64,000 bases of DNA from the NCBI GenBank assembly GCA_947479455.1, contig CANJZE010000015.1, forward strand, positions 1-64,000, given 5' to 3'. This DNA is from Bacteroidota bacterium (lineage in GTDB: Bacteria; Bacteroidota; Bacteroidia; Chitinophagales; LD1). The notes beneath the pieces were generated by a model that saw only the letters and a list, made by a program, of their open reading frames with translations, ran no database searches and had not been told where the DNA came from. A program made the position numbers and the translations under genes. Position 1 is the stretch's first letter. Each line of letters starts with the position of its first letter. Shown piece by piece: positions 32,982-44,413 of the stretch.

Positions 32982-33503
32982 TTATTTGTTCGATTTTTTA
33001 AAAACAGGAACTGCCGAACACGCTTCACCAAACATTACAGACTTTGCCAACTTGGTTAGTTGCGCAGCTATCTGCACATAAGCTGCTTCGGGAATTTGCC
33101 TATCGCCACAACCTTTCACTACAACACGCGCATCTTTAAAATCTTCTGCATTCAGCTTTGTCAAATTGCGGTAAAGAAAAATTTCATCAGCGTGTTCTAA
33201 TGAACTACTTGCAATATCTTTAGCATAAGGAGTAAGTTCGGCACTCAACACCATATAAGCCCACATGGGTATAATAGCATCTGCCGAGCAATGCAGCACC
33301 ACATATTTGTTCTCAAATTTTTTCCAATCGGTATTCTTCACCGTTTCTCTAAAATCGGCTTCGCGCAAAATCAAACCTTTAAACAAAAAGTCTTTCAGGT
33401 CAACGCCAACAATCTCTTCCGCCTTCGGAAAATACTCCTCCAGATCAAGCGTTATCAATCCACTTTGAGCTACACGGTTTACAATAGGTACTACAGTTTC
33501 CAT
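32982..33503 (-). CDS. DUF2480-family protein
   Basis: 173 aa, cytoplasmic, full length for the family: starts METVVPIVNRVAQSGLITLD and contains VLHCSADAIIPMWAYMVL and VVVKGCGDRQIPEAAYVQIA. DUF2480 is a conserved Bacteroidota family of unknown function. It is first in a two-gene unit with the lytic transglycosylase and divergent from the OmpH/Skp gene string. Confidence 0.88.
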   Translation of the reverse strand: METVVPIVNRVAQSGLITLDLEEYFPKAEEIVGVDLKDFLFKGLILREADFRETVKNTDWKKFENKYVVLHCSADAIIPMWAYMVLSAELTPYAKDIASSSLEHADEIFLYRNLTKLNAEDFKDARVVVKGCGDRQIPEAAYVQIAAQLTKLAKSVMFGEACSAVPVFKKSNK

Positions 33504-33734
33504 GGCACGAAATTAAGCAAGATTATACGCTAACATAAACATGAAGAATAGTTTTTGCATTTATCTGTGAAATAAAATGCCTTTATATATGTAATCACTG
33601 CGCAGCATGCATTATCAAAAAATAAATTTCCTAATCAGCAAACAATCCTTTCATTTGTTAGCAATTGTAAAAAATAAGAACTTGAATTTTCCTTTGGCAG
33701 CATAATTGGTCATACTCGCAAAACAAAAAACAAT

Positions 33735-34262
33735 ATGAAGAAGATAATCACCGTAATTGCCATTGTGTTGATGAGCGCAAGTACCTACGCACAAAAATTC
33801 GCTTATGTTGATATGGATTATATCCTCAACAAAATGCCTACTTACAACGAAGCCCAAAAGCAACTTGATAAAATTGCTGACGGCTGGCAAAAAGATGTAG
33901 AAATCAAAATGAAAGGTGTTGACGATATGTATAAGCAGTTTCAGGCAGAGCAGGTGTTGATGACCGAGCCTATGAAACAACAAAAGATGAAAGACATTGA
34001 GGCAAAAGAAAAAGAAGTAAAGGAATTTCAGAAAGCCAAGTTTGGTCCTAATGGCGAGTTGTTCAAGAAACGTCAGGAATTGATTAAACCTATTCAGGAT
34101 AAAATCTATAACGAAATTCAAAAGTATGCTGTTGCAAAAGGCTACGATTTCATTTTCGACCGCAGTAGTGGACCTACGATGCTTTATGCCGGTGACCGTT
34201 TTAATCGCAGTGATGATATTCTTTCGGCTCTCGGCATTTCACAAAAACCGGGAGGACAATAA
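33735..34262 (+). CDS. OmpH/Skp-like periplasmic chaperone 1
   Basis: 175 aa. A cleavable signal ends at TYAQ, followed by KFAYVDMDYILNKMPTYNEAQKQLDKIA, the conserved start of Bacteroidota OmpH. Long coiled-coil helices (about residues 45-125) and the closing GYDFIFDRS strand complete the jellyfish-shaped Skp fold. Skp proteins carry unfolded outer-membrane proteins across the periplasm to BamA. It is the first of three paralogues leading to murI. Confidence 0.92.
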   Translation: MKKIITVIAIVLMSASTYAQKFAYVDMDYILNKMPTYNEAQKQLDKIADGWQKDVEIKMKGVDDMYKQFQAEQVLMTEPMKQQKMKDIEAKEKEVKEFQKAKFGPNGELFKKRQELIKPIQDKIYNEIQKYAVAKGYDFIFDRSSGPTMLYAGDRFNRSDDILSALGISQKPGGQ

Positions 34263-34335
34263 ACAACTCAATTACCTGTTTTATTGCCCAAGGCAACTAC
34301 AGTGCTTCGGCTATTAACAATTAGGTTTCAAAAAC

Positions 34336-34343
34336 TATATTTG
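34336..34343 (+). promoter_or_regulatory. Candidate -7 box (TATATTTG)
   Basis: Exact TAnnTTTG match ending 7 bases before the GTG start of the second OmpH/Skp gene, so a transcript from it would be nearly leaderless. Confidence 0.45.
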
Positions 34344-34349
34344 CGCCCC

Positions 34350-34856
34350 GTGAAAAAATTATTGAGTACGGTTTTCGTGTCGTTCTTTATTTTAAGTTCT
34401 GTTTTTGCGCAGCAAAAATACGGTCATATCAACTCGCAGGATATTCTGGAAGTAATGCCCGAATACAAGCAATTGAATTCTTCGCTTGAAAGCAGAAAGG
34501 CGCAATACACCAATCAATTAAAGAGATTGATGAACGACTATCAACAGAAATCGAATGAAATGAACGAATACGGAGCTGCTATGATGGGAGCCGTTCGCGA
34601 AGAACGATTGAGAGAGATTGACAGTTTGCAGCAAATTATCAGTTCATTTGAAGAAACAGCGCAGGCAGAGTTACAGAAATCGCAATTAAAACTGATGAAA
34701 CCGCTGAATGATAAATATCTTAAAGTGGTGAAAGCAGTAGCAAAAGAAAACGGATACAACTTCATTTTCGATATTGCTTCGGGTATGGTAGCTTATCATC
34801 CTGAAACTACAGGCGATGTTACTGACCTGGTAAAGAAGAAAATGGGAATTAATTAG
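34350..34856 (+). CDS. OmpH/Skp-like periplasmic chaperone 2
   Basis: 168 aa from the GTG at 34350, which gives a proper signal peptide (KKLLSTVFVSFFILSSVFAQ); an upstream ATG at 34284 would put 22 residues in front of it. The mature start QQKYGHINSQDILEVMPEYKQLN and closing GYNFIFDIASGMVAY are family hallmarks. It shares the ending 'ASGMVAYHPETTGDVTDLV' style with paralogue 3. Confidence 0.9.
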   Translation: MKKLLSTVFVSFFILSSVFAQQKYGHINSQDILEVMPEYKQLNSSLESRKAQYTNQLKRLMNDYQQKSNEMNEYGAAMMGAVREERLREIDSLQQIISSFEETAQAELQKSQLKLMKPLNDKYLKVVKAVAKENGYNFIFDIASGMVAYHPETTGDVTDLVKKKMGIN

Positions 34857-34881
34857 TCACTAGAATAAAAAACAACATAAA

Positions 34882-35463
34882 ATGAAAAAAACAGTTTTAG
34901 GAATTATAGCCGTAATGTTTGCGTTCATCGGAACCACTACTGCGCAACAGAAAATCGGTCAGATTAATTCTATCGAAGTTTTGCAAGCAATGCCGGAGTT
35001 CAAACAAATGCAGGCCGACATTGAGAAATCTAAGCAAACTTATACCAAGGCTTTGGAAGGTATGTATGCTGACTATCAGAAAAAACAAGCCGACCTTCAG
35101 GAAAAATCAAAGGACAAATCTATTCCCGATGCTATTGTTGAAACCTTAGTGCAAGATTTACAACAGACACAACAACGTATTCAAGAATTTCAAGGAAAGG
35201 CTGATGAAGACATCCAGAAGGTTCAACAGGATAAATTGAAGCCTATCAACGACAAATATGTGAAGGCTGTAAAAGAAGTAGCTAGTGCAAATGGCTATAC
35301 TTATATTCTTGATATCGCTTCGGGTGCTATGGCGTATTATACCGAGGGGCAAAACGATGTAACTGATTTAGTAATGAAGAAACTCGGTGTTACAGCCGCT
35401 CCGCAAACTCCGGTTAACAACGGAACGCCAAAAAGCGGAACCGCTCCCAAAACAGGTAACTAA
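34882..35463 (+). CDS. OmpH/Skp-like periplasmic chaperone 3
   Basis: 193 aa with a signal ending TTTAQ, a mature start QQKIGQINSIEVLQAMPEFK, a long Gln/Lys-rich coiled coil (about residues 45-125) and the strand GYTYILDIASGAMAYY. A Pro/Thr/Gly-rich tail of about 25 residues follows. Closest to paralogue 2, so the pair looks like a recent duplication. It is 3 bases from the murI start. Confidence 0.92.
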   Translation: MKKTVLGIIAVMFAFIGTTTAQQKIGQINSIEVLQAMPEFKQMQADIEKSKQTYTKALEGMYADYQKKQADLQEKSKDKSIPDAIVETLVQDLQQTQQRIQEFQGKADEDIQKVQQDKLKPINDKYVKAVKEVASANGYTYILDIASGAMAYYTEGQNDVTDLVMKKLGVTAAPQTPVNNGTPKSGTAPKTGN

Positions 35464-35466
35464 AAA

Positions 35467-36288
35467 ATGAATACGCAGAAACATCAACCTGTAGGTGTTT
35501 TTGACTCAGGCATTGGCGGCTTAACGGTCGCCAATGCTATTTCTAAACTGTTGCCAAACGAACAAATCATTTATTTTGGCGACACCGCTCACCTTCCTTA
35601 TGGCGATAAATCGAAAGAACTTATTCGTTCTTATGCCACCACTATTACCAATTTTTTATTGCACGAAAAAAACTGCAAAGCAGTGGTGATTGCCTGTAAC
35701 ACGGCATCGGCTGCGGCTTACGAAGTGCTACGTGATACCTATAAAGGAATTGTCCCTGTCATCAACGTAATTGACCCAATGATAGAAGCCGTGATTGCTG
35801 ATGAAGAAATTAAAAAGGTGGGAGTAATTGCTACAAAAACAACCATCGGTTCAGGAGTTTACCAGGAAAAGTTCTCCCGCAGAAAACCTTCGCTACAATA
35901 TACCGAGTTGGCAACTCCTCTCCTTGCATCAATGATTGAAGAAGGTTATTATCACAACAACATTAGCGAAGCTGTAATTGAAAAATATTTAAGTGATGAT
36001 GCACTAAAAGGAATTGATGCGCTGGTGCTTGCTTGCACACATTATCCGCTTATTAAAAAACAACTCGCAACGTTCTATAAAAATGAAATCAAGATTTTTG
36101 ATTCTGCAGAAGTAGTGGCACAGAAATTGAATTTTATTTTGCTGAAAGAAAATTTAGCAAGCGATGAAAAGTACGCGGAAGACATTTTCTATGTTTCAGA
36201 TTTTACCGAATCGTTTGAGCAAACTACAAACATTTTTTATGGAAAGGAAATCCATCTGGAACTGAATAATATCTGGAAAAAGCAATAA
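35467..36288 (+). CDS. murI: Glutamate racemase
   Basis: 273 aa, full length. GVFDSGIGGLTVANAI at the N-terminus, first catalytic Cys77 in VIACNTASAA and second Cys190 in VLACTHYPLI. It converts L- to D-glutamate for peptidoglycan in the cytoplasm. Location directly after OmpH/Skp genes is typical for Bacteroidota. Confidence 0.96.
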   Translation: MNTQKHQPVGVFDSGIGGLTVANAISKLLPNEQIIYFGDTAHLPYGDKSKELIRSYATTITNFLLHEKNCKAVVIACNTASAAAYEVLRDTYKGIVPVINVIDPMIEAVIADEEIKKVGVIATKTTIGSGVYQEKFSRRKPSLQYTELATPLLASMIEEGYYHNNISEAVIEKYLSDDALKGIDALVLACTHYPLIKKQLATFYKNEIKIFDSAEVVAQKLNFILLKENLASDEKYAEDIFYVSDFTESFEQTTNIFYGKEIHLELNNIWKKQ

Positions 36289-36337
36289 TACCCTTGGCAT
36301 AATTTTTCTATCTTTTATTTGTAAAACAATTGCTGTT

Positions 36338-37546
36338 ATGAAACCATCTCTTTTTATACTCCTTATGCTTATTTCAACTTTCAATTGCCAAATCTCAAAA
36401 GCAGATGGCATTGAATTCATCCACGACAAATCCTTCAAAGAAATTCTTGAATTAGCGAAAGCACAAAACAGATTGGTGTTTATGGATTGCTATACATCAT
36501 GGTGTGGTCCTTGTAAACGATTAGCGGCTCAAGTTTTTCCTGATTCTTCGGTAGGAGAATATTTTAACGCAAATTTTGTGAACACAAAATTTGATATGGA
36601 AAAAGGAGAAGGTGTTGACTTGGCAAGCAAGTTCCAGATTCGTGCTTATCCAACTTTACTTTGGATAGATGGAAGTGGAAAAGTGGTTCATAAAATTGTT
36701 GGTGGGTTAGATGTAGGAGGCTTGCTTCAAAACGGCAAAAAAGCGGTTGACCCAACTCCGGGAATTTTAACCGGCATGAAAAACCAATATGCCATTGGAA
36801 ACCGCGATGTAAATTTTTTGAGCGATTTTTTGAATACACTTTTTGCTTCCGAAGAAAAATATGATGATGTTTTCAAGGAATATTTAAGCAAACTTGCTCC
36901 CACTGACTTTACCGATAAAAAACATGCGCAAACTATTTTCAATCTTACGCGCGATTTAAAATCTCCGGGCTTAGGAATTATTGTAAAAGACAAAGCTTAT
37001 TACACAGGCATTGTTGGAGTGGATGCATTCAACAAAAAAATAAATCAGATTGCAACCACCGCTGTGAGCCAAGCACCACGTGCTGATGACAAAGCTTTGT
37101 TCGAAGGCGCAATACAGTTGATAAAGACAAATAAAGCTGTAGACCATGAACAGAAAGTTTTAAAACTGTCAATGGATTACTACGCACATATGAACGACTG
37201 GGTGAACTACGATAAGAACGCTACGCAGTACGTAAAAAAATATGCTGCTAAAAATGCCGCTGAATTGAATGAAGTGGCTTGGACCTATTTTTTGAATGTT
37301 AATGATGAAGCACAATTACAGAAAGCAAGTAAGTGGTCATTTACCGCTATAAATACCGATAACAAGTACACCTACAATCTTACTTACGCTTATTTGCTTT
37401 ACAAGCAGAATATCTATAAAGAAGCAGAGCGTGCTTGTGACTATGCCATTCTTCGTGCTGCGGAAGAAAATGTGCAGCCATCATCGGCTACTGCTTTGAA
37501 AGAGGCCATTAAAAAATCGTTGGAGAAAAAGAATACCTCGAATTGA
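36338..37546 (+). CDS. Secreted thioredoxin-fold protein with helical-repeat tail
   Basis: 402 aa. Signal peptide to about residue 22 (ending QISKADG), then a thioredoxin domain with active site SWCGPCKR (Cys56, Cys59) and the cis-Pro loop AYPTLLW. Residues about 150-400 are helical and TPR-like (NELNEVAWTYFLNVNDEAQL, YNLTYAYLLYKQNIYKEAERACDYAIL). It is probably a periplasmic thiol-disulfide oxidoreductase with a protein-binding tail. The partner is unknown. Confidence 0.85.
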   Translation: MKPSLFILLMLISTFNCQISKADGIEFIHDKSFKEILELAKAQNRLVFMDCYTSWCGPCKRLAAQVFPDSSVGEYFNANFVNTKFDMEKGEGVDLASKFQIRAYPTLLWIDGSGKVVHKIVGGLDVGGLLQNGKKAVDPTPGILTGMKNQYAIGNRDVNFLSDFLNTLFASEEKYDDVFKEYLSKLAPTDFTDKKHAQTIFNLTRDLKSPGLGIIVKDKAYYTGIVGVDAFNKKINQIATTAVSQAPRADDKALFEGAIQLIKTNKAVDHEQKVLKLSMDYYAHMNDWVNYDKNATQYVKKYAAKNAAELNEVAWTYFLNVNDEAQLQKASKWSFTAINTDNKYTYNLTYAYLLYKQNIYKEAERACDYAILRAAEENVQPSSATALKEAIKKSLEKKNTSN

Positions 37547-37624
37547 AAATTGTTTATAGGGTCGTTAGAAGCTAAGTTTCAAAACTTACCTTGGCTTATT
37601 ACATTCGCACAAATTCAAAAAAAT

Positions 37625-37984
37625 ATGAGCAACGAAAAAACGTACACCACTTTTTGGGATTTCTATCCTTACTATTTAACCGAGCATGCACGCCCCCTAA
37701 ATCGCACGTTACATTTTATTGGAACATCGCTTGTGATAGTCTGTTTAGTTTTGGTTATTGTGAAACAAAGCCCCGGGTATTTATTGTTAGCTCCCCTTTG
37801 CGGTTATGGTTTTGCGTGGGTTGGTCATTTCATTCTGGAGAAAAACAGACCTGCTACTTTCAAATATCCGCTCTATAGTTTGGGTTCAGATTTTGTAATG
37901 TTCTTTCACATGCTCACCATGCAAATTGATAAGAAAGTTGATGAAGCGCATCAAACTATTGGCGTGCAAAACAAATGGAAGTAA
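37625..37984 (+). CDS. Mpo1-like / DUF962 membrane protein
   Basis: 119 aa from ATG 37625. Two to three membrane helices, with HARPLNRTLHFIGTSLVI and HFILEKNRPATFKYPLYSLGSDF, the conserved His and ENRP motifs of the DUF962/Mpo1 family. The yeast homologue Mpo1 is a dioxygenase acting on 2-hydroxy fatty acids in fatty-acid alpha-oxidation; the bacterial role is not established. Confidence 0.9.
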   Translation: MSNEKTYTTFWDFYPYYLTEHARPLNRTLHFIGTSLVIVCLVLVIVKQSPGYLLLAPLCGYGFAWVGHFILEKNRPATFKYPLYSLGSDFVMFFHMLTMQIDKKVDEAHQTIGVQNKWK

Positions 37985-38029
37985 TTTATTGCTCCCCGAA
38001 ATTAGACTTCTACGATACCCGTTTGCCAT

Positions 38030-38037
38030 TACATTTG
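38030..38037 (+). promoter_or_regulatory. Candidate -7 box (TACATTTG) for metF
   Basis: Exact TAnnTTTG match, 28 bases upstream of the metF start. A -33 element is not obvious. Confidence 0.4.
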
Positions 38038-38065
38038 CCCACTTCTTAAATTGAAATGAATACTG

Positions 38066-39019
38066 ATGAAAGTTACCGAACATCTTGCTGCCGCTAAAGG
38101 CAAAACACTTATTTCTATTGAAGTACTTCCTCCTCAAAAAGGAAAAACTATTGATGATTTGTTGAAGGTAATTGAACCATTAATGGAATTTAAGCCACCG
38201 TTTATTGATGTTACTTACCATCGCGAAGAAATAATTTACAAGAAACGCGCAGATGGTTTGATTGAGGAAATTCCTTTACGCAAACGCCCCGGCACAGTTG
38301 GAATTTGTGCAGCGATAAAAGGCAGATTCAATGTAGATACCGTTCCACATTTGGTTTGCGGTGGATTTACTCCCGAAGAAACCGAAGATGCGCTCTTCAC
38401 TTTGTATTATTTGGGCATCAACAATCTTTTATTGCTGCAGGGCGACTCTGATAAAAATCCGAAAACCGCTGTAAAAACAAATGCGCACAAATACGCTTCG
38501 GACTTAGTAGCTCAAGTAGCTGAAATGAACAAAGGAAAATTTTTGCACGAAGAAACCGAGAACGAAATGAAAACAAATTTCTGCATTGGTGTAGCGGCTT
38601 ATCCCGAAAAACATTTTGAAGCACCCAATCTGAACACTGATTTAAAATGGCTTAAACATAAGATTGATGCAGGTGCCGATTATATAGTTACGCAAATGTT
38701 TTTCGACAATAAAAAATATTTTGACTTTGTAGAAAAATGTAAAGCGGCAGGAATAAACATTCCAATCATTCCAGGCATAAAGCCGATTGCTCAAAAAAAG
38801 CAACTCTATTCATTGCCTAAAATTTTTCACATTGATATTCCTGAAACGTTAGCCGATGTGGTTGAAAAATGTAAAGATGATAAGGAAGTAAAACGTGCTG
38901 GAATAGAGTGGGCTATTCAACAATCGAAAGAATTAAAAGCTGCGGGCGTTCCTTGCTTGCACTATTATACCATGAGCCGAAGTGAGGCTACTATAGAAAT
39001 TGCGAAAGCTGTTTTCTGA
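38066..39019 (+). CDS. metF: 5,10-methylenetetrahydrofolate reductase
   Basis: 317 aa, TIM-barrel MetF. Conserved SIEVLPPQKGKT at the start, PPFIDVTYH, NLLLLQGDSD (FAD/folate region) and AGADYIVTQMFFDN. It reduces methylene-THF to methyl-THF for methionine synthesis with FAD. It stands alone, with a shared bidirectional terminator downstream. Confidence 0.96.
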   Translation: MKVTEHLAAAKGKTLISIEVLPPQKGKTIDDLLKVIEPLMEFKPPFIDVTYHREEIIYKKRADGLIEEIPLRKRPGTVGICAAIKGRFNVDTVPHLVCGGFTPEETEDALFTLYYLGINNLLLLQGDSDKNPKTAVKTNAHKYASDLVAQVAEMNKGKFLHEETENEMKTNFCIGVAAYPEKHFEAPNLNTDLKWLKHKIDAGADYIVTQMFFDNKKYFDFVEKCKAAGINIPIIPGIKPIAQKKQLYSLPKIFHIDIPETLADVVEKCKDDKEVKRAGIEWAIQQSKELKAAGVPCLHYYTMSRSEATIEIAKAVF

Positions 39020-39024
39020 AAATA

Positions 39025-39057
39025 AAAAAGGGATGGCGTGAAACCATCCCTTTTTTA
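39025..39057. terminator. Bidirectional terminator between metF and the collagen-like gene
   Basis: AAAAAAGGGATGG pairs with CCATCCCTTTTTT around CGTGAAA; both strands have a T run. Confidence 0.92.
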
Positions 39058-39074
39058 TTCCTGCAAGTTAAAGA

Positions 39075-41060
<1,986 letters not shown>

Positions 41061-41094
41061 GTTCTGAGTTTTATAGAATTATTGAATGAAGAGA

Positions 41095-41619
41095 CTAATT
41101 AATTATTTGGAATTTTTTGGTAGTGGTGTGCGTTTTACCGTCTTTATCAGAAGTTAAAGTCATGGTCAGGAAATAAACACCGGCAGCAAAAAGTGAAACG
41201 TTAGTTTGCTGAATAATTTTTCCGCTGGTATAGTTTGTATAATAAACATCCGCCACTTTTTGCCCAATTACATCGGTCAGGGTAACTGAAAGTTTTCCTG
41301 ACTCAGGTAATTCAATACCGAACCAAACATTATCTACCGCAGGATTTGGATACACCGCAAACGAACCAAACTCATCTTGTGTCATTTCCAAAATTCCAAC
41401 CATGTTATCGTTAGGTTGCTGAAAACCTTGTGTAAGAATATTGGCGCCCTGCGCAAAGGTTTCTACCATTGTCATTTCGCCTACGGTGTAAGATAAACTT
41501 CCGTTACCGCCATTGCTAGAAAAACCGCCCGTGCTTGAAATTACAGTGGGAGTAAGCATTTGCGCACTTGCTAAAAAGAAGCAGCCAAATGCTAAAAGAG
41601 TGAAGTATAATTTTTTCAT
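41095..41619 (-). CDS. Small T9SS cargo protein (type A sorting domain)
   Basis: 174 aa from ATG 41619, where a signal peptide starts (MKKLYFTLLAFGCFFLASAQ). Residues about 85-174 are a Por-secretion C-terminal domain: FGSFAVYPNPAVDNVWFGIE, LTDVIGQKVADVY, SLFAAGVYFLTMTL, KKFQIIN at the end. Such domains direct passage through the type IX secretion system. The short front part (VISSTGGFSSNGGNGSLSYTVGE) is common in short cargo proteins. Confidence 0.9.
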   Translation of the reverse strand: MKKLYFTLLAFGCFFLASAQMLTPTVISSTGGFSSNGGNGSLSYTVGEMTMVETFAQGANILTQGFQQPNDNMVGILEMTQDEFGSFAVYPNPAVDNVWFGIELPESGKLSVTLTDVIGQKVADVYYTNYTSGKIIQQTNVSLFAAGVYFLTMTLTSDKDGKTHTTTKKFQIIN

Positions 41620-41765
41620 GCTGTTATAATTTTGGATAAAGAAAAGATTTTGAATCAAATTAGACAAGAATTTTTTTTGAAACTCCACCTCTACTAAAAT
41701 TTCAGAAAACATGGTTATGGGTTTTGAAATTGAACAGATGTACTTTGCTTTACCACCGAATTTTT

Positions 41766-42359
41766 ATGATGAGTTTCATTTCACCTAACAATATTTTTGC
41801 AAAGATAAATTACAAGACTACTGTATTGTCTATCGTCTATTGTCTATCATCTATTCTCTGTTTCTCCCAACTCAATTTTGATTTTCAGCAGGGGAAATTT
41901 TTGATAAAAGGTAAAGTGGTAGATGTGGAAACTAAAAACGGAGTGCCTCTTACAAACATTAGAATTAACGGCACTAACCGTGGAGTAACCTGCGATAATG
42001 AAGGAGGTTTTGCTTTTTACGTTTTCAAAAATGATACCCTCAAGTTTACTTCTACAGGCTATCTTCCTAAAACCATTCACATTTCCGATTTAGATTCCAA
42101 TTCATTTTACACACTCGAGATTCAGCTGATTCATGATTTTGTAAAGCTGAAACAGGTAATCATTTATCCGTTTCGAGATAAGGAAGAATTTGAAGACGCG
42201 TTTATGGATGCTCGAAATCTCAACAAAATTACCATTGCCGGAATTGCTCCTCCTAAATATTCGAACAAAATTCCGAAGGCAAAATTCACGAACCCCATTT
42301 CGTTTTTATACGAGCGTATAAAAAAGCGAAGAGCAGCAAATCCTGATTTTAGACCATGA
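41766..42359 (+). CDS. Carboxypeptidase-regulatory-like domain protein
   Basis: 197 aa from the first of two adjacent ATGs at 41766 (an earlier ATG at 41724 is possible). Signal-like segment to CFSQ, then FLIKGKVVDVETKNGVPLTNIRINGTNRGVTCDNEGGFAF, a CarboxypepD_reg-like beta sandwich as in TonB-dependent receptors. No beta-barrel follows. The signal region is encoded by a simple TCTATYGTC-type repeat (41826-41861), so its codons may have come from repeat DNA. Function unknown. Confidence 0.75.
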   Translation: MMSFISPNNIFAKINYKTTVLSIVYCLSSILCFSQLNFDFQQGKFLIKGKVVDVETKNGVPLTNIRINGTNRGVTCDNEGGFAFYVFKNDTLKFTSTGYLPKTIHISDLDSNSFYTLEIQLIHDFVKLKQVIIYPFRDKEEFEDAFMDARNLNKITIAGIAPPKYSNKIPKAKFTNPISFLYERIKKRRAANPDFRP

Positions 42360-42432
42360 GGAAAATTACAACGTACAAATTACAAAGTAATAACCGCTTT
42401 TTAATTTGAAATTTGCACTACGTGATTTGTAA

Positions 42433-43668
42433 TTATTCGTATCGCAATGCTTCCACCGGGTCAAGATTTGAAGCGCGGATAGCGGGATAAATTCCCGCGG
42501 CAAGACCCACTAAGAAGGTAAAAGCCCAGCCACCGAAAACCCAAACGTAAGGAAAGATAAACCCAGTTTTGAGAAATATGCCTACCATATTTCCCATGGC
42601 AATGCCAAGAATAATTCCTGCAATTCCACCAATCTGGCAAATCACAATTGCTTCGGTCAAAAACTGAATTCGAATAACACGCTTCGTTGCACCAAGTGCT
42701 TTGCTTATTCCAATTTCGCGCGTACGTTCATTTACACTCACGAGCATAATATTCATTAAACCAATTCCTGCGCCTATTAAGGTAAGAATACCGATAACCA
42801 CCGTTGCAATTTTTACATACTTCAACTGGTCTATAATCTGGTCGGCAAGGCGTTCGCTCTTCGCCACATCGTAATCGTTCTCATCGCCCAAACGTAAATG
42901 CCGAATACCGCGCAAAATTCCGTTGGCTTCGTCAATAGCTAAATCTAAATCGCTAGGGTCGTGCACCAATACGTTGATGATGTAGGAAACTGTATTATCA
43001 GGAAAACTATATCGCGCATTCATAACCGGAATCATTACTTGATTATCGCTCGAAACCTGACTTGCACCTTTGGTTGCCAAAATACCGGCCACCTTAAATT
43101 TTTTGCTGCCTATGCTCACCAGTTTACCCACCACCGTATCGTAAGGTGCAAAAATTTTGGTTACTACATCTCTACCTAAAATAACAACATCGCTTCCGCT
43201 TTCAATTTCTGTTTTTGAAAAATTTCTTCCTTCTAAAATTGTTTGCCCGCTCACTTTCAAATAATTTTCATCTACTGCAATTACCTTCACGTTGGGATTC
43301 GTTTTCTTCGATTCGTTTTTTACAATAGCAATATCTGTTGCCACTTCAGAAACGGCTACCGTAGCGGGAAACTGAAACACCCGTTTGAATTCATTTGCTT
43401 GTTGTATAGTAATTGGTGGATTCTCGATCTTTCGTCTTCGTTTAGGTCCTCCGCGTCTGCGAACCTGCCCTTCGTTTTTAATTCCAAAAGTATTGGAGCC
43501 CATTTCGCTAAAACTAGTAAGCATTTTATCCTTGATGCCTTCGGTGGCAGTAAGAATACCAATGAGTGCAGTAATACCAAACATGATAATGGAAAGTGTA
43601 AGCACAGTGCGCAAAATATTTGCACGAATGGTGCGAAGTGCAAGACGAATGTTCTCGGTGAGGTTCAC
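42433..43668 (-). CDS. MacB-like ABC transporter permease
   Basis: 411 aa starting at GTG 43668 (no ATG in frame nearby before an upstream stop). An N-terminal helix, a large periplasmic MacB core domain (about 50-270), then three helices with MLVSVNERTREIGISKALGATKR and the ending IRASNLDPVEALRYE, all FtsX/MacB hallmarks. Such permeases couple to a MacB-type ATPase in lipoprotein or toxin export; the ATPase gene is not adjacent. Confidence 0.92.
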   Translation of the reverse strand: MNLTENIRLALRTIRANILRTVLTLSIIMFGITALIGILTATEGIKDKMLTSFSEMGSNTFGIKNEGQVRRRGGPKRRRKIENPPITIQQANEFKRVFQFPATVAVSEVATDIAIVKNESKKTNPNVKVIAVDENYLKVSGQTILEGRNFSKTEIESGSDVVILGRDVVTKIFAPYDTVVGKLVSIGSKKFKVAGILATKGASQVSSDNQVMIPVMNARYSFPDNTVSYIINVLVHDPSDLDLAIDEANGILRGIRHLRLGDENDYDVAKSERLADQIIDQLKYVKIATVVIGILTLIGAGIGLMNIMLVSVNERTREIGISKALGATKRVIRIQFLTEAIVICQIGGIAGIILGIAMGNMVGIFLKTGFIFPYVWVFGGWAFTFLVGLAAGIYPAIRASNLDPVEALRYE

Positions 43669-43843
43669 GTGTGCAAACTTATTCTTTAACTATGCAAAAT
43701 CAAATTTGTTTGAGTTCTAAACTAATTTTTGTAGCCGGTGATTCGTTCATTTTTTATCAGTATTCTCGATACAACATTTGCCATGCCTACATAGTTTCAA
43801 ATCTTTATCCAACAATTCTATTTTCAATTCAAAAATTTAAAAA

Positions 43844-44392
43844 ATGAAAACACCAATTGACCTCTACAAACTTGGAGAATATTTACATTTTAATGACGCG
43901 CGTGAAACAACCAATGGAAAACGCAGTGAAGGAATTTTAACCGTTGCTGCGGGAAAAAGCGGACCACCGGCACATAGACACCTGTTACAGGATGAAGGTT
44001 TTGAAATTGTTTCAGGAGAAATGATTGTTGAGGTAGAAAGTAAACAGATAATTTTAAAAGCAGGGCAAAGGATAGTTGTAAAGCCCGGAGAGTCGCACAC
44101 TTTCAAAAACGGAAGTACCACTGAAAAACTCGTTGCTAATTTTTGGTTTGAGCCTGCTTTAAATATGGAATGGATGCTACAAACTTTTGGTGAAGAGGCT
44201 ATGAAAAGAGGGGGAAGTTGGGCAAATGTTCCGATCCTTCAAATGCTGTATTGCATGCATAAAATGCGAAAAGAATATCGTATTGCCGGAATGCCTTTTT
44301 GGTTGCAAGATGTTCTGCTTGGTTTTTTCGCCTGGCTGGCTGAAATTACCGGTGAAGCAAAAAAAATAAATCTGCCTGACTCGCTCAAATAG
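43844..44392 (+). CDS. Cupin-domain protein
   Basis: 182 aa. Residues about 30-105 form a small-barrel cupin: GPPAHRHLLQDEGFEIVSGEM (metal His motif) and VVKPGESHTFKN. The C-terminal 70 residues are helical, with a hydrophobic stretch (FWLQDVLLGFFAWLAEI). Cupins bind metals and small ligands; a quercetinase-like or sugar-sensing role is possible. It is 21 bases before the helicase start. Confidence 0.82.
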   Translation: MKTPIDLYKLGEYLHFNDARETTNGKRSEGILTVAAGKSGPPAHRHLLQDEGFEIVSGEMIVEVESKQIILKAGQRIVVKPGESHTFKNGSTTEKLVANFWFEPALNMEWMLQTFGEEAMKRGGSWANVPILQMLYCMHKMRKEYRIAGMPFWLQDVLLGFFAWLAEITGEAKKINLPDSLK

Positions 44393-44413
44393 CGAAATCT
44401 ATATTCGCACCAA

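Noticed and set aside
42361-42430. TACAAATTAC/TTTGTAA inverted repeat as terminator
   Set aside because: Arms are short and AT-rich, with no T run in a useful place; more likely a small interspersed repeat.
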